Shown piece by piece: positions 43,806 to 52,480 of a DNA stretch of 64,000 nucleotides. The notes under the pieces were generated by a model. It did no database searches. It saw only the letters and a list, made by a program, of their open reading frames with translations, and was not told where the DNA came from. Position 1 is the stretch's first letter. Every line of letters begins with the position of its first letter. Both the position numbers and the translations under genes were made by a program. Source of the stretch: Alicyclobacillus fastidiosus. Lineage in GTDB: Bacteria; Bacillota; Bacilli; Alicyclobacillales; Alicyclobacillaceae. The stretch lies in NCBI RefSeq assembly GCF_026651875.1, contig NZ_CP104067.1:806001-870000 (forward strand), written 5' to 3'.

Positions 43806-44807
43806 ATGACAAAAATGGACGATGTAGCCAAACTTGCTAACGTATCGACGGCAACGGTTTCTAGAGTGCTCTCCAAGAATCCGAACGTGTCACTGAAAAC
43901 CCAGAGGCGCGTGCTTGAGGCAGTGGACATTTTGGGGTATAAGCCGAATCGATTAGCTAGTAATTTCAGAAAGAGGTCGTCAAAGACGGTGGTGGTGGTA
44001 TTGCCGGATATCACCAATTCGTTCTTCTCCAAAATCGTCCAGGGTCTCGAGGAAGTGGCCCAAAGCCGCGGTTATCACGTTCTCCTTGGGGATACGCGTA
44101 ACAACGTGGAGTCGGAGCGCAATTTTATCGATTTGGTCAATCAAAAATTTGTCGACGGTATGATTCTAGCCACGGCCCGTTTACCGAAAGAGGAGATTTT
44201 GGCCGTCTCTCAGGAAATCCCCATTGTGCTGGCATGTGAGTATTTTGACGGCTTCGATATCCCGACCGTCACCATCGATAACGTGAGTGCCGCCAGAGAG
44301 GCTACGCAGCACCTCGTGAATTTAGGACATCGAAGAATTGGCTTTATTTCTGGGCCGTTGAGTATCGTCTTGGGGCGAGATCGGCTGAAGGGTTATCGAC
44401 AGGCGATGTTGATTAACGAACTGCCGGTGGAAGAGTCCTTGATTCAGGAAGGCGACTTCACGGTTCAAGCTGGTTATAACGCAATGATGAAGTTGATGGC
44501 GTCCAACCATCCGCCTTCAGCTATCTTTGCAGCGAGCGATGAAATGGCAATTGGCGCGATGAAGGCGGCGAGAAATAAAGGTCTCAATGTTCCAGAAGAC
44601 GTATCCATTATTGGGTTTGACGACATCCCAGCGGGAACGTACGTACATCCAGAGTTAACGACCATCCGCCAACCAGCGTTTGAAATCGGTACACAGGCGA
44701 TGAACTTACTCCTGGATATGATTAAAGGCTGTGCTAAGGAACGAAAGCAGCTTGTTTTGCCACATCAGGTAGTTTTACGAGAAACCACGACCAGTCCACG
44801 AGGGTAA
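43806..44807 (+). CDS. LacI-family regulator of the Gfo/Idh operon
   Basis: This encodes 333 residues. The N-terminal helix-turn-helix (DVAKLANVSTATVSRVLS) and hinge (GYKPNRLASNFRKR) are typical, followed by a periplasmic-binding-like sugar domain with IIGFDDIPAGTYVHPELTT near the end. It has its own promoter region with an operator-like site that recurs at the head of the operon. It is probably a repressor released by the sugar or a pathway intermediate. Confidence 0.93.
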   Translation: MTKMDDVAKLANVSTATVSRVLSKNPNVSLKTQRRVLEAVDILGYKPNRLASNFRKRSSKTVVVVLPDITNSFFSKIVQGLEEVAQSRGYHVLLGDTRNNVESERNFIDLVNQKFVDGMILATARLPKEEILAVSQEIPIVLACEYFDGFDIPTVTIDNVSAAREATQHLVNLGHRRIGFISGPLSIVLGRDRLKGYRQAMLINELPVEESLIQEGDFTVQAGYNAMMKLMASNHPPSAIFAASDEMAIGAMKAARNKGLNVPEDVSIIGFDDIPAGTYVHPELTTIRQPAFEIGTQAMNLLLDMIKGCAKERKQLVLPHQVVLRETTTSPRG

Positions 44808-44919
44808 ATACTGCTCATCCTTCTCGAACCGAAGGGGGATGATGTGCACAAGGCATCGTCTCCCTTGTTCGGTGAAGGCTTGATTGTAGACCTGGATAGT
44901 AGGTTCATATCAGTGAGGC

Positions 44920-45519
44920 TTAAGGTGCGAGATTCCTCAACAACACTTTCACTGTCTTTACGTACGAGTCAGATGGGACATGTGGGTCCCACACCTTTTG
45001 CAGGATGAAACCCTGAAATAGTGCAATGATTACTCTCGCGAGAGATTCCGAATCCATTTCTTCGTCGATTCGTCCCTGCTCTTGAGCACGTGCGAAGAGC
45101 TTCTTCAATTCAGCCAGGGGTACTTCAATGCCGCGGTTTGTGATCTGCAAGATCTCCGGATTGACGATTGCTTCAGCCCACATTTGTACTCCAACTCGAC
45201 GATCCTTCATGGTCTCCTCGGTCTCCAGTGATCCAAAGAAATGGGTTGAGAGCTTCTCGAGTATGTCCATCACATCTGTACTGTTTAGGGGCTGTTGAAG
45301 TATGTCTCGTTCAGCAGCTTGCCTCTTGAGTGCGATGGCTTGAATCAACTCATCTTTACTTTTGAAGTACCGATATATTGCCCCGGGACTGAGGTTGGAT
45401 TGTTGTATAATGTCCTGCATGGTCGTATTGTGAAAGCCTTTGTTGGAGAAACACTCCGATGCAGCGTTCATAATTTGTTCTCGCCGAGCATCTTAGTGTT
45501 GTTGACTAACTTTAGGCAT
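44920..45519 (-). pseudogene. TetR-family regulator with early nonsense codon
   Basis: The frame from the ATG at 45519 reads MPKVSQQH, then TAA at 45493-45495, then continues DARREQIMNAASECFS. This is the usual TetR start (MPKVSQQxLDARRxQI), so a Leu or Tyr codon has become a stop. The rest (TMQDIIQQSNLSPGAIYRYF and an effector domain to residue 183) is intact and could be made from the ATG at 45471, though without the first helix. It lies directly downstream of the methyltransferase relic on the same strand. Confidence 0.65.
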
Positions 45520-45532
45520 GTAAAATATACCC

Positions 45533-46084
45533 TCATTTCACATTCGCTTGTGCTATTCGGTAAAACTCATATCCTCTGAGGCACACGTCTGAATCCTTAT
45601 ATCTGTTTCGCATATAGCGCAATCGACAGTCCACAGAACCTAAATCCTCGACTAGCTCAAATCCTCGTTCTTGAAGAAATTTCTTTACTTCAGACGGATT
45701 CAAGCCAAATGACCATGGTTCTCCAATTTGGTTTAGTTTGTGAGTGTCTCAGACCCAACAAACTCGCTGCCCTCATTCAACACAGCCTTATCCACGTATG
45801 TGAAGACGAGTCGACTGTCCGATGCGCAACGGCTGATAAATGCAAGGGTCCGATCTACAGCATCCGCTGTCAGATAATTTGTGACACCCTCCCAAATAAA
45901 CAGCGTCGGATTGGTTTTGTCAAAACCAGCTTGAAGAAGAATTTTCTCCAACGACTGTTCAACAAAATCGATCGCGACAAAACGCACATGTTCAGTCTTC
46001 TTTATCGGAAGTTGTGAAATTATGCTCTTCTTCATTTGGAGAGTACTAGGGTGATCGACTTCGAATACCGTACAGTCCTCGCTG
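45533..46084 (-). pseudogene. LCMT-type SAM-dependent methyltransferase relic
   Basis: The reading starts without an initiator in CTVFEVDHPSTLQMKKS, a core motif of the leucine-carboxyl-methyltransferase-like family, and continues through FIWEGVTNYLTADAVD. Near 45725 it shifts frame, then reads EPWSFGLNPSEVKKFLQERG to a stop at 45533. About 80-100 N-terminal residues, including the GxG SAM site, are missing. Truncation plus frameshift make it inactive. Confidence 0.75.
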
Positions 46085-46118
46085 TGTCATCGGGCGGGGG
46101 ATCGACTAGGGTCATGTG

Positions 46119-47572
46119 TCACTCGTCGCGCGCAATGTTTTCGTCAACGTCCATCCCAAACGGATGAAACTTTCGCAGGTAATGACCTAATGCTACAAGT
46201 GTCCACACAGTGTTGTAACTGTGAAAGTGAATATAAAATCCACCAGGAAGTCCTCCACCTGTCGGGTACGATTGCGTCCAGTCGCAGTCGTGTTGCTCCT
46301 TCACCAAATAACCTACTCCTCGTTCAATCGCAGGAACAGGGTGTCGAAATGCAGCGATTAAGGCATCCGTTGCCCACGCAGTTTGCGATAAGGTACTCCG
46401 CCCAAGTGAAACATAGGCTTTTTGGGTGTCACTGAGGCAGGATTCACCCCAACCCCCATCCTCGTTTTGTATATCGTGGAGCCACTTCACTGCACGAGTA
46501 ATGGCGGGATGACCTGTATCCAAACCGGCTGCCAAAAGGCCCGTTAGAGCTGCCCACGTCCCATAGATATAACATACACCCCATCTATCATACCAGGAGC
46601 CGTTTGACTCTTGGTTCTGTAACAGCCAATGAACCGCGCGTCGAACCACCCGATCCTCGAGGGTATATCCGGCATCATTGCAAAGAAATTCGAGGGTCCG
46701 GCCGGTTAAATCGGAAGATGAGGGGTCGGTGAGCGTAGCTTTCGCCCCATCCACGGCTAAATTGGACAGCAATCGTTTGTTGGTATTCCGTTCGAACGCG
46801 GGCCAGCCACCATCCGTATTTTGCATAGACACGACCCAATCAATCCCCGGTGCCAGGATCGTTGGACACTGGAACTCCTTTTCACTGACTTAGCTATCGC
46901 CCGAAGTACCGCGGTCGTATCATCCACATCGGGCGTGAGCGTATTTACATTAGAAAACCCCCAGCCTCCAGGCTTGGTCCGTGGGTTTCGCAGCTGCCAA
47001 TCACCAGTACCATAGTGCTGACGTGAAAGTAAATATGTCTGTGCCTTGTTTAATATTTTTCCGGCGTCAAAATTGGGGGTGGTCTGTATGCCGTAACTGA
47101 TTAAAGCTGTATCCCATACTGTCGAGGTCATGTTTTGTAGGTGTGATCCCTCTGGCAGGGGATATATCAGTGACTTCAACCCCTCAATCGCCTGAACGAT
47201 CACCGGATGATTCCGCGGATAACCAAGGCCAATCAATGCATATATCATGAAAAACGTGGCGCTTGCATAGGTCAGCAAGGTTCCGTCTGGTTCCAATCGT
47301 TCTAACAAGAAGTGTTCTAGCCTCCGTAGAGACGAAGTCTTGATGAACGGAAGGTTTCTAAGCCTGACTGGATGGGACCGTTTATTTGGCGCTTTAGACC
47401 CGGCTTCCATCAATAAAGTGTTCAAATCTGGGAAAGTTGATGGTCGTTCAGACGATTCGCAAGTAGCGGCAATGAGAACTGGGGCAATATGACCACGGGC
47501 ATAACCAACGAAGTCGAAGAAGTTCAGTGGAACCCATTTCGGAAACAACGTCCAGATTAAGGGCAGGGTCAT
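46119..47572 (-). pseudogene. Squalene-hopene cyclase relic
   Basis: Two adjoining frames together cover roughly the last three quarters of a squalene-hopene cyclase. The DVDD catalytic motif is visible in TPDVDDTTAVL, QW repeats such as QNTDGGWPAFE and QNEDGGWGESC are present, and the C-terminus GGLPGGFYIHFHSYNTVW is normal. A frameshift near 46870 separates the two halves. The N-terminal 150 or so residues are missing upstream of 47572. Hopanoids are typical of Alicyclobacillus, so an active copy probably exists elsewhere. Confidence 0.88.
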
Positions 47573-47794
47573 CGGGCGCGCATGCGGCGACTTGTATTCG
47601 GTTACTGACCGAAATGGACCGCCATAGGCATACTTAAATAGTTTTATTCAACTCATTGGCCACTTGTCATCGTATGAGGTTTGAGCGCTTCGGTTACGGA
47701 GTGGGAATTCAACAATCCACATAATGGAGGTATCCATTCGTTTTCGAAGGGTAAACTGCACCAAGAAGTTTATTTTAAAAGGGGGTAATCCATT

Positions 47795-48001
47795 ATGACG
47801 GTTTATAGCCAAGTGAAACAGACTCTAGCGGGATGAAAAAGTGCACAGGCGAGCTTTGAACAATTCGCTCTTCAAACACAGAACCAACAGGCAAAACAAC
47901 TATATACAGACGCGGCGAACCAGACACAGACAATCGTTGATTCAGTTACACAGCGGGTTCAACAGATTGAGCAAGAGGAACCTCAAAACAAACAATCTTA
48001 A
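47795..48001 (+). pseudogene. DUF1657 protein with internal TGA
   Basis: The ATG behind aggggg starts MTVYSQVKQTLAG, then TGA at 47834-47836, then KSAQASFEQFALQTQNQQAK and an amphipathic Gln-rich helix to the stop at 48001. The 68-codon length and sequence fit the DUF1657 family, which in Bacillales often sits beside spoVA and DUF421 genes. A single nonsense codon disables it. No selenocysteine machinery or SECIS element is suggested. Confidence 0.7.
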
Positions 48002-48077
48002 GATATTGACACAACCATCCGAACTTGGCACAGCGTTGATTATATAGCCGCTTTCCGGACATCAATGTCGTCGTATG

Positions 48078-48123
48078 GGGGTATCCACGTTCTGGAAAGG
48101 ATACCCCTCCATAGGGCTTTTTA
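48078..48123 (+). terminator. Terminator after the DUF1657 relic
   Basis: The arms ggggtatcc and ggatacccc enclose 12 bases, and ttttt follows about 11 bases later. Confidence 0.55.
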
Positions 48124-48149
48124 ATTTGTTGGTTTGTCCCATATGTACA

Positions 48150-48371
48150 GCAAACACCACGGTGACCGGTCGTCCACTTCTCATCCATCTTCATCAACAA
48201 AGCACCCAGTAGACGCATGGCGGATGTTCGGTCTGGGAAGATGCGTATCACCCGTTCACGTCTACGAATCTCCTCGTTTAGCCGCTCTACGCCATTGGTT
48301 GTGCGCAAGCGCTGCCGGTATCGCTCGGGCTTTCCGGTCAATCTCACCCTGCAATGACTTTGGTGCTGCAT
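48150..48371 (-). pseudogene. IS256-family transposase 3' fragment
   Basis: The frame contains LRTTNGVERLNEEIRRRERV followed by RIFPDRTSAMRLLGALLM, the conserved C-terminal end of IS256 (Mutator) transposases with the catalytic Glu region. Only about 75 codons remain, with no inverted repeats seen. Confidence 0.75.
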
Positions 48372-48419
48372 TCAGCAGGTTTGGCATAAAGTGTGTTTGG
48401 CATCACATAATCTAAATGC

Positions 48420-48433
48420 GTGAAACGTTTCAC
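48420..48433. promoter_or_regulatory. LacI-type operator of the second sugar operon
   Basis: The perfect 14-base palindrome gtgaaacgtttcac lies about 33 bases before the second lacI gene. It has the central CG of LacI/GalR operators and suggests autoregulation. Confidence 0.65.
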
Positions 48434-48465
48434 AACACTGTTTCTAACTTGTAAGGATGAATACA

Positions 48466-49506
48466 ATGAAGGCAACTATTAAAGATGTTGCGAAGCTCGC
48501 AGGAGTGTCGGTTGGGACCGCATCCAAGGTGATCAACAGCCAGGGGAATGTCGCACCGGAAATGCGAGAGAAGGTTTATCGTGCTGTACAACAGCTAAAC
48601 TACAGCGTAAACAGAGTGGCACGTAGTCTGAGGTCTTCATCGACGAATACGGTTGCAGTCCTTTTGGCAGAAGTCACAAACCCGTTTCAAATGACCTTGG
48701 CGCGCGGGATTGAAGAGGTGATGTACAAGAACGGATATCATTTGCTTATAAGTTCCACGAAAGAAGATCCCGAAATTGAACGGGAAAATCTCAAGATGCT
48801 ATACGAAAAACGGGTAGACGCAATTATTGTTTGTACCACGGGTGAAGCCGACGCGGAAATACGCTCGATATTACAGCGAGACGTTCCCATCGTACTGGTG
48901 GACCGTCCAGTATTGACGTTACCGGTAGACATTGTGGCAGACAATAACTTGTTGGGAATGGAATTGTTAGTAAAGTACATTTTTGAACTTGGCCACCGGG
49001 ACATCGGTGTAGTTCACGGTAATTTGAATACCATTCATGGGCGCTTGCGGCATCAAGGGGTGATCAACGGGCTCGAACTTTATGAGCTCAATACTCCGCC
49101 TGAACATCAAGTCGTGGGTGATTTCAAATATGAAGGCGGCTACAATGCGGTTCAACATTTTTTTTCTTTGCAGCGGCCGCCTACTGCAATTATCTGCGCA
49201 AACAACAATATGACGGCTGGCGTATTAGGAGCTTGTAAAGATCTGAATATTCGAATCCCTCAAGATGTTTCCGTTGTGTCATATGGTGATCTGGATTACA
49301 CCTGGAACCTCATTACCCCGTCGGTGACAGTGGTAACACAGTCTCCGTTTGAGATTGGCCGCAAGTCAGCGGAACTCGTTTTGCAGCGCCTATCGGATAA
49401 GAATATTCCAGGTTTGTCCCACTTATTCTTGAAGCCTGAGCTTATCGTGAGAGAGTCATCAGGTCCTTGTGAAACGATTCATCAAAGAGGAGGTTGCAAT
49501 AAATGA
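48466..49506 (+). CDS. LacI-family regulator of the second sugar operon
   Basis: This encodes 346 residues with helix-turn-helix DVAKLAGVSVGTASKVIN, hinge NRVARSLRSSS and a sugar-binding domain. The ATG at 48466, after aaggatg, is more likely than one three codons earlier. Its last codons overlap the start of the dehydrogenase gene (ATGA), so regulator and enzymes are co-transcribed. The 14-base palindrome just upstream is its probable operator. Confidence 0.92.
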   Translation: MKATIKDVAKLAGVSVGTASKVINSQGNVAPEMREKVYRAVQQLNYSVNRVARSLRSSSTNTVAVLLAEVTNPFQMTLARGIEEVMYKNGYHLLISSTKEDPEIERENLKMLYEKRVDAIIVCTTGEADAEIRSILQRDVPIVLVDRPVLTLPVDIVADNNLLGMELLVKYIFELGHRDIGVVHGNLNTIHGRLRHQGVINGLELYELNTPPEHQVVGDFKYEGGYNAVQHFFSLQRPPTAIICANNNMTAGVLGACKDLNIRIPQDVSVVSYGDLDYTWNLITPSVTVVTQSPFEIGRKSAELVLQRLSDKNIPGLSHLFLKPELIVRESSGPCETIHQRGGCNK

Positions 49507-50543
49507 AAGCGGTTGTAAATTACTCATCAGGAGCTGGAAATGTAGAAATTCGAGACGTTCCGATCCCTTCTAACCTGGGGCCGCATGACGTTTTGATAAA
49601 TGTGAAAGGTGCCGGCGTTTGCGGAAGCGACTTGCATATGTACCACGATATCCAGGGGTTTCCGGTCATTCGCCCTGTCACATTGGGCCACGAGTACTCT
49701 GGCGTTATTACTGCCGTAGGTTCAGAAGTAATCCTCTTCAAAGAAGGTGACCATGTAGTCAGTGAAACACCTGCATATGTCTGTGAAAAGTGCATTTACT
49801 GCAGATCCGGCCAATATAACTTGTGTCCTCATCGTAAGGGGTTTGGTGTTTTGGTAGACGGCGCCATGGCGGAATACGTTAAAACGCGGGAAGCCATCGT
49901 CCACAAAATCCCGGATAATGTTTCATTTGAGAAGGCGGCACTCACGGAGCCTTCCTGCGTTGCCTATAACGCTGTTGCACATCACTCCAGAATCCGCCCT
50001 GGTGATTACGTCGTCGTAATTGGGCCCGGTCCGATAGGGTTGATGTGTACACAAATTGCCAAACTCTTCAATCCAGGTAGATTAACGGTCATTGGAACAC
50101 GAAAGGATCTCAGCCGATTGGAAGTAGCTAAGCAGTTTGGAGCGGACGAGGTCATTGTTGCGGAAGACGGGGATGTGGTGGAAAAAATCCTTTCCTACGG
50201 CGATGGATTCGGACCAGACCTGGTTCTCGATGCAGTTGGTGTATCTGCAACTCTGAAACAGAGCGTCGATGTCGTCCGGCCAGCCGGGCAAATCACGAAA
50301 ATTGGGTGGGGGCCGGCACCGATTGGTTTTTCACTGGATCCCCTGATTCAAAAGGCTGCCCGTTTACAGGGATCCTTTAGCCATAACTACCCCATGTGGG
50401 AGAAAGTACTCGTTATGATGGAAAAGGGAGAGATAAATCCCCTGCCCATGGCAAAAACCTACTTGATCGACGAATGGAAGCTGGCTTTTGATGAAATGGA
50501 TTCCTTGGCGCATGCCAAATCGATTATTTTGCCGAATCCCTGA
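49503..50543 (+). CDS. Zinc-dependent MDR alcohol dehydrogenase (polyol type)
   Basis: This 346-residue dehydrogenase belongs to the sorbitol/threonine dehydrogenase group. GVCGSDLHMYH and LGHEYSGVI carry the catalytic zinc ligands. CEKCIYCRSGQYNLC holds the four structural-zinc cysteines, and VVVIGPGPIGLMC is the NAD-binding loop. aggagg precedes the ATG, which overlaps the lacI stop. It probably oxidises a polyol or sugar to a keto sugar in the pathway of this operon; the substrate is unknown. Confidence 0.9.
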   Translation: MKAVVNYSSGAGNVEIRDVPIPSNLGPHDVLINVKGAGVCGSDLHMYHDIQGFPVIRPVTLGHEYSGVITAVGSEVILFKEGDHVVSETPAYVCEKCIYCRSGQYNLCPHRKGFGVLVDGAMAEYVKTREAIVHKIPDNVSFEKAALTEPSCVAYNAVAHHSRIRPGDYVVVIGPGPIGLMCTQIAKLFNPGRLTVIGTRKDLSRLEVAKQFGADEVIVAEDGDVVEKILSYGDGFGPDLVLDAVGVSATLKQSVDVVRPAGQITKIGWGPAPIGFSLDPLIQKAARLQGSFSHNYPMWEKVLVMMEKGEINPLPMAKTYLIDEWKLAFDEMDSLAHAKSIILPNP

Positions 50544-50584
50544 TGCCGACCGACCGCGCAAACTTCCATCCTGGAGGGATTTAC

Positions 50585-51265
50585 ATGGAACCCATCGTGC
50601 AGATTTCCTTGGATGTGACGAACATCAAGGACGCCTTGGAGCTTGCGGACATAGCAGTAGAGGCTGGTGTTGACTACATTGAAGCGGGGACACCGCTGCT
50701 CCTCGGTGAAGGGCTTCACGCTGTGGAGGCTCTTCGTAAAGCCTATCCAAACCATCCTATCGTAGCAGATTTAAAGACGATGGACGGCGGATATCTAGAA
50801 GCTGAAATGATGGCCAAGGCTGGTGCCACCCACGTCGTCGTCATGGGTGTTGCGCACCCGGCGACGATTCGAGCCGTCGTGAAGGCGGGGCGAGATTTCA
50901 ACGTCAAGGTCATGGGGGACATCCTCGCAGCGTCGGATAAAGTCGCCTGCGCCAAAATGCTTGAGGAGAATGGCGTGGACTATATCATCGTGCATACGGG
51001 ATTTGATGAAAGAGGAGAGGATCCCGCACGTTCACCGTTCGATCACCTCGAAGAGGTTGTGAACGCGGTAAGCATTCCCGTTCAGGCAGTCGGTGGATTA
51101 TCGCTAGACCAGGCGAAACGAATGCCGAAATATGGTGCTCCACTGGTCGTTGTTGGTGCTCCGCTGGTTATTGACAAAAAGGAATTTCGGGCAAGTGCAG
51201 ATAGAGATGAACTGCTGAACATCCTGCGGGAACTCGTAAAAAAGACGAAAGGTTCAGGAGAGTAA
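50585..51265 (+). CDS. Hexulose-6-phosphate-synthase-like protein (OMPDC superfamily)
   Basis: This encodes 226 residues forming one TIM barrel of the orotidine-5'-phosphate decarboxylase superfamily. The motif DLKTMDGG has the Asp-x-Lys-x2-Asp signature shared by 3-hexulose-6-phosphate synthase and 3-keto-L-gulonate-6-phosphate decarboxylase. YIIVHTGFDERG and PVQAVGGLS form the phosphate side. The sequence is nearer to the synthase. There is no 6-phospho-3-hexuloisomerase and no kinase in the operon, so the reaction is uncertain. ctggaggg precedes the ATG. Confidence 0.85.
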   Translation: MEPIVQISLDVTNIKDALELADIAVEAGVDYIEAGTPLLLGEGLHAVEALRKAYPNHPIVADLKTMDGGYLEAEMMAKAGATHVVVMGVAHPATIRAVVKAGRDFNVKVMGDILAASDKVACAKMLEENGVDYIIVHTGFDERGEDPARSPFDHLEEVVNAVSIPVQAVGGLSLDQAKRMPKYGAPLVVVGAPLVIDKKEFRASADRDELLNILRELVKKTKGSGE

Positions 51266-51268
51266 CTT

Positions 51269-52186
51269 ATGGCGAAAATTGCAGTGTTCCCGAAAGCCTA
51301 CATTGACCAGTTATCCGATGGGACCATGGACTTGTTTGAGTGGATCAAGATAGCTGGAACACTCGATGCGGATGGCCTGGAATTATATCCGCTCTTTTTA
51401 AGAAGGTTGGATGCTTCCTATTTGCAAGAGGTAAAAGATGCGGCGCAGTCTTTTGGCCTTGAAATACCTATGATGTGTTCCTCCCCTGATTTCACACATC
51501 CGGATCCGGATTTTCGGAGGAACGAGATCGAGAAAATGAAACAAATGATTGATGTCATGGCATTTCTGGGACCTGCAGACTTTCGGAGTTGCCGTGTCTT
51601 ATCTGGGCAAAGGAGGGAAGTGGTTTCAAGGGACCAGGGTATACGCTTTACCGTCGAATTGATTGAGGAACTCCTACCTTACGCTGAACAGAAGAATGTA
51701 CATCTAGTTATGGAAAACCACTACAAGGACGGGTTTTGGGTATATTCAGAATTCGCACAACAATCTGAAGTTTTTTTGGAGATTGTATCTCAGATTTCCT
51801 CACCTTGGTTTGGGATTAATTATGATCCATCGAATGCCTTGGTTGCAGGAGAAGAACCGCTCCGACTGTTGGATCATGTTAAGTCACGCACTTTAACCAT
51901 GCATGCAAGTGACCGATATCTGAAGAATGGATACACCCTGGAAGATCTGAAGAAACACACTTCTGAAGGGTATTCCAATGCGCTTTCACACGGAGTCATT
52001 GGTAAAGGCATGAACGATTACGACGCGATCTTCAAGGAACTGAAGGAATCTGGATTCAACGGCTGGATTTCAATTGAAGACGGTGTAAACGGTCTAGATG
52101 AGCTGCGCCAATCTGTCAGGTTTTTACGGGAAAAGATTTCGCAGTATTTCTCGGAGACCAGCACTGTTCAAAATGGAGGCGTATGA
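51269..52186 (+). CDS. Sugar isomerase/epimerase-type TIM-barrel protein (third)
   Basis: This encodes 305 residues of the xylose-isomerase-like TIM-barrel family. The metal positions are visible in VMENHYK (Glu), NYDPSNAL (Asp), MHASDRY (His) and SIEDGVN (Glu). It begins three bases after the synthase-like gene behind aggag, so translation is coupled. It is probably an isomerase or epimerase of the sugar handled by the dehydrogenase and synthase-like protein. Its stop overlaps a 15-codon frame by ATGA. Confidence 0.85.
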   Translation: MAKIAVFPKAYIDQLSDGTMDLFEWIKIAGTLDADGLELYPLFLRRLDASYLQEVKDAAQSFGLEIPMMCSSPDFTHPDPDFRRNEIEKMKQMIDVMAFLGPADFRSCRVLSGQRREVVSRDQGIRFTVELIEELLPYAEQKNVHLVMENHYKDGFWVYSEFAQQSEVFLEIVSQISSPWFGINYDPSNALVAGEEPLRLLDHVKSRTLTMHASDRYLKNGYTLEDLKKHTSEGYSNALSHGVIGKGMNDYDAIFKELKESGFNGWISIEDGVNGLDELRQSVRFLREKISQYFSETSTVQNGGV

Positions 52187-52230
52187 CATTGTTAAGTTGG
52201 TGGACAGCTGGCGGTGAGGCAGATGGCTAA
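52183..52230 (+). CDS. 15-codon frame overlapping the isomerase gene end
   Basis: The ATGA overlap with the upstream stop and a close ggagg start a frame MTLLSWWTAGGEADG that ends at once. It may be the stub of a deleted gene or a coupling peptide. Confidence 0.3.
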   Translation: MTLLSWWTAGGEADG

Positions 52231-52381
52231 CCTGTATAAGGGGAGAACTCTGTTCAAAGCAAATCGTCTGCTCAAGGAACTATTGGACCACGTGATTCAG
52301 GTGGGGATTTTTTTACAAGACAAAGTCTTGCAAGCCAATGAAATCGCTTCTAATGACCGTAATGGGATCACCACTCCATAG
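52223..52381 (+). CDS. 52-residue hypothetical protein
   Basis: An ATG behind ggtgagg opens a frame starting MANLYKGRTLFKANRLLKEL, with a helical, Leu-rich first half and no membrane segment. It overlaps the end of the 15-codon frame by eight bases. It lies between the isomerase and permease genes on the same strand. No family is recognised, and it may be what remains of a larger gene. Confidence 0.3.
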   Translation: MANLYKGRTLFKANRLLKELLDHVIQVGIFLQDKVLQANEIASNDRNGITTP

Positions 52382-52480
52382 TACTTGTACTCACGCTGTC
52401 CAGTGAGGCGCTCGGATCGGCAGGCAATAAGAGAAATGCTGCTGGCCACGTAATTGAGGAGTAATTAAAGGAGGATTTGT

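Noticed and set aside
47834..47836. TGA in the DUF1657 frame read as selenocysteine
   Set aside because: DUF1657 proteins are not selenoproteins, no downstream hairpin of SECIS type is evident, and several neighbours are plain pseudogenes.
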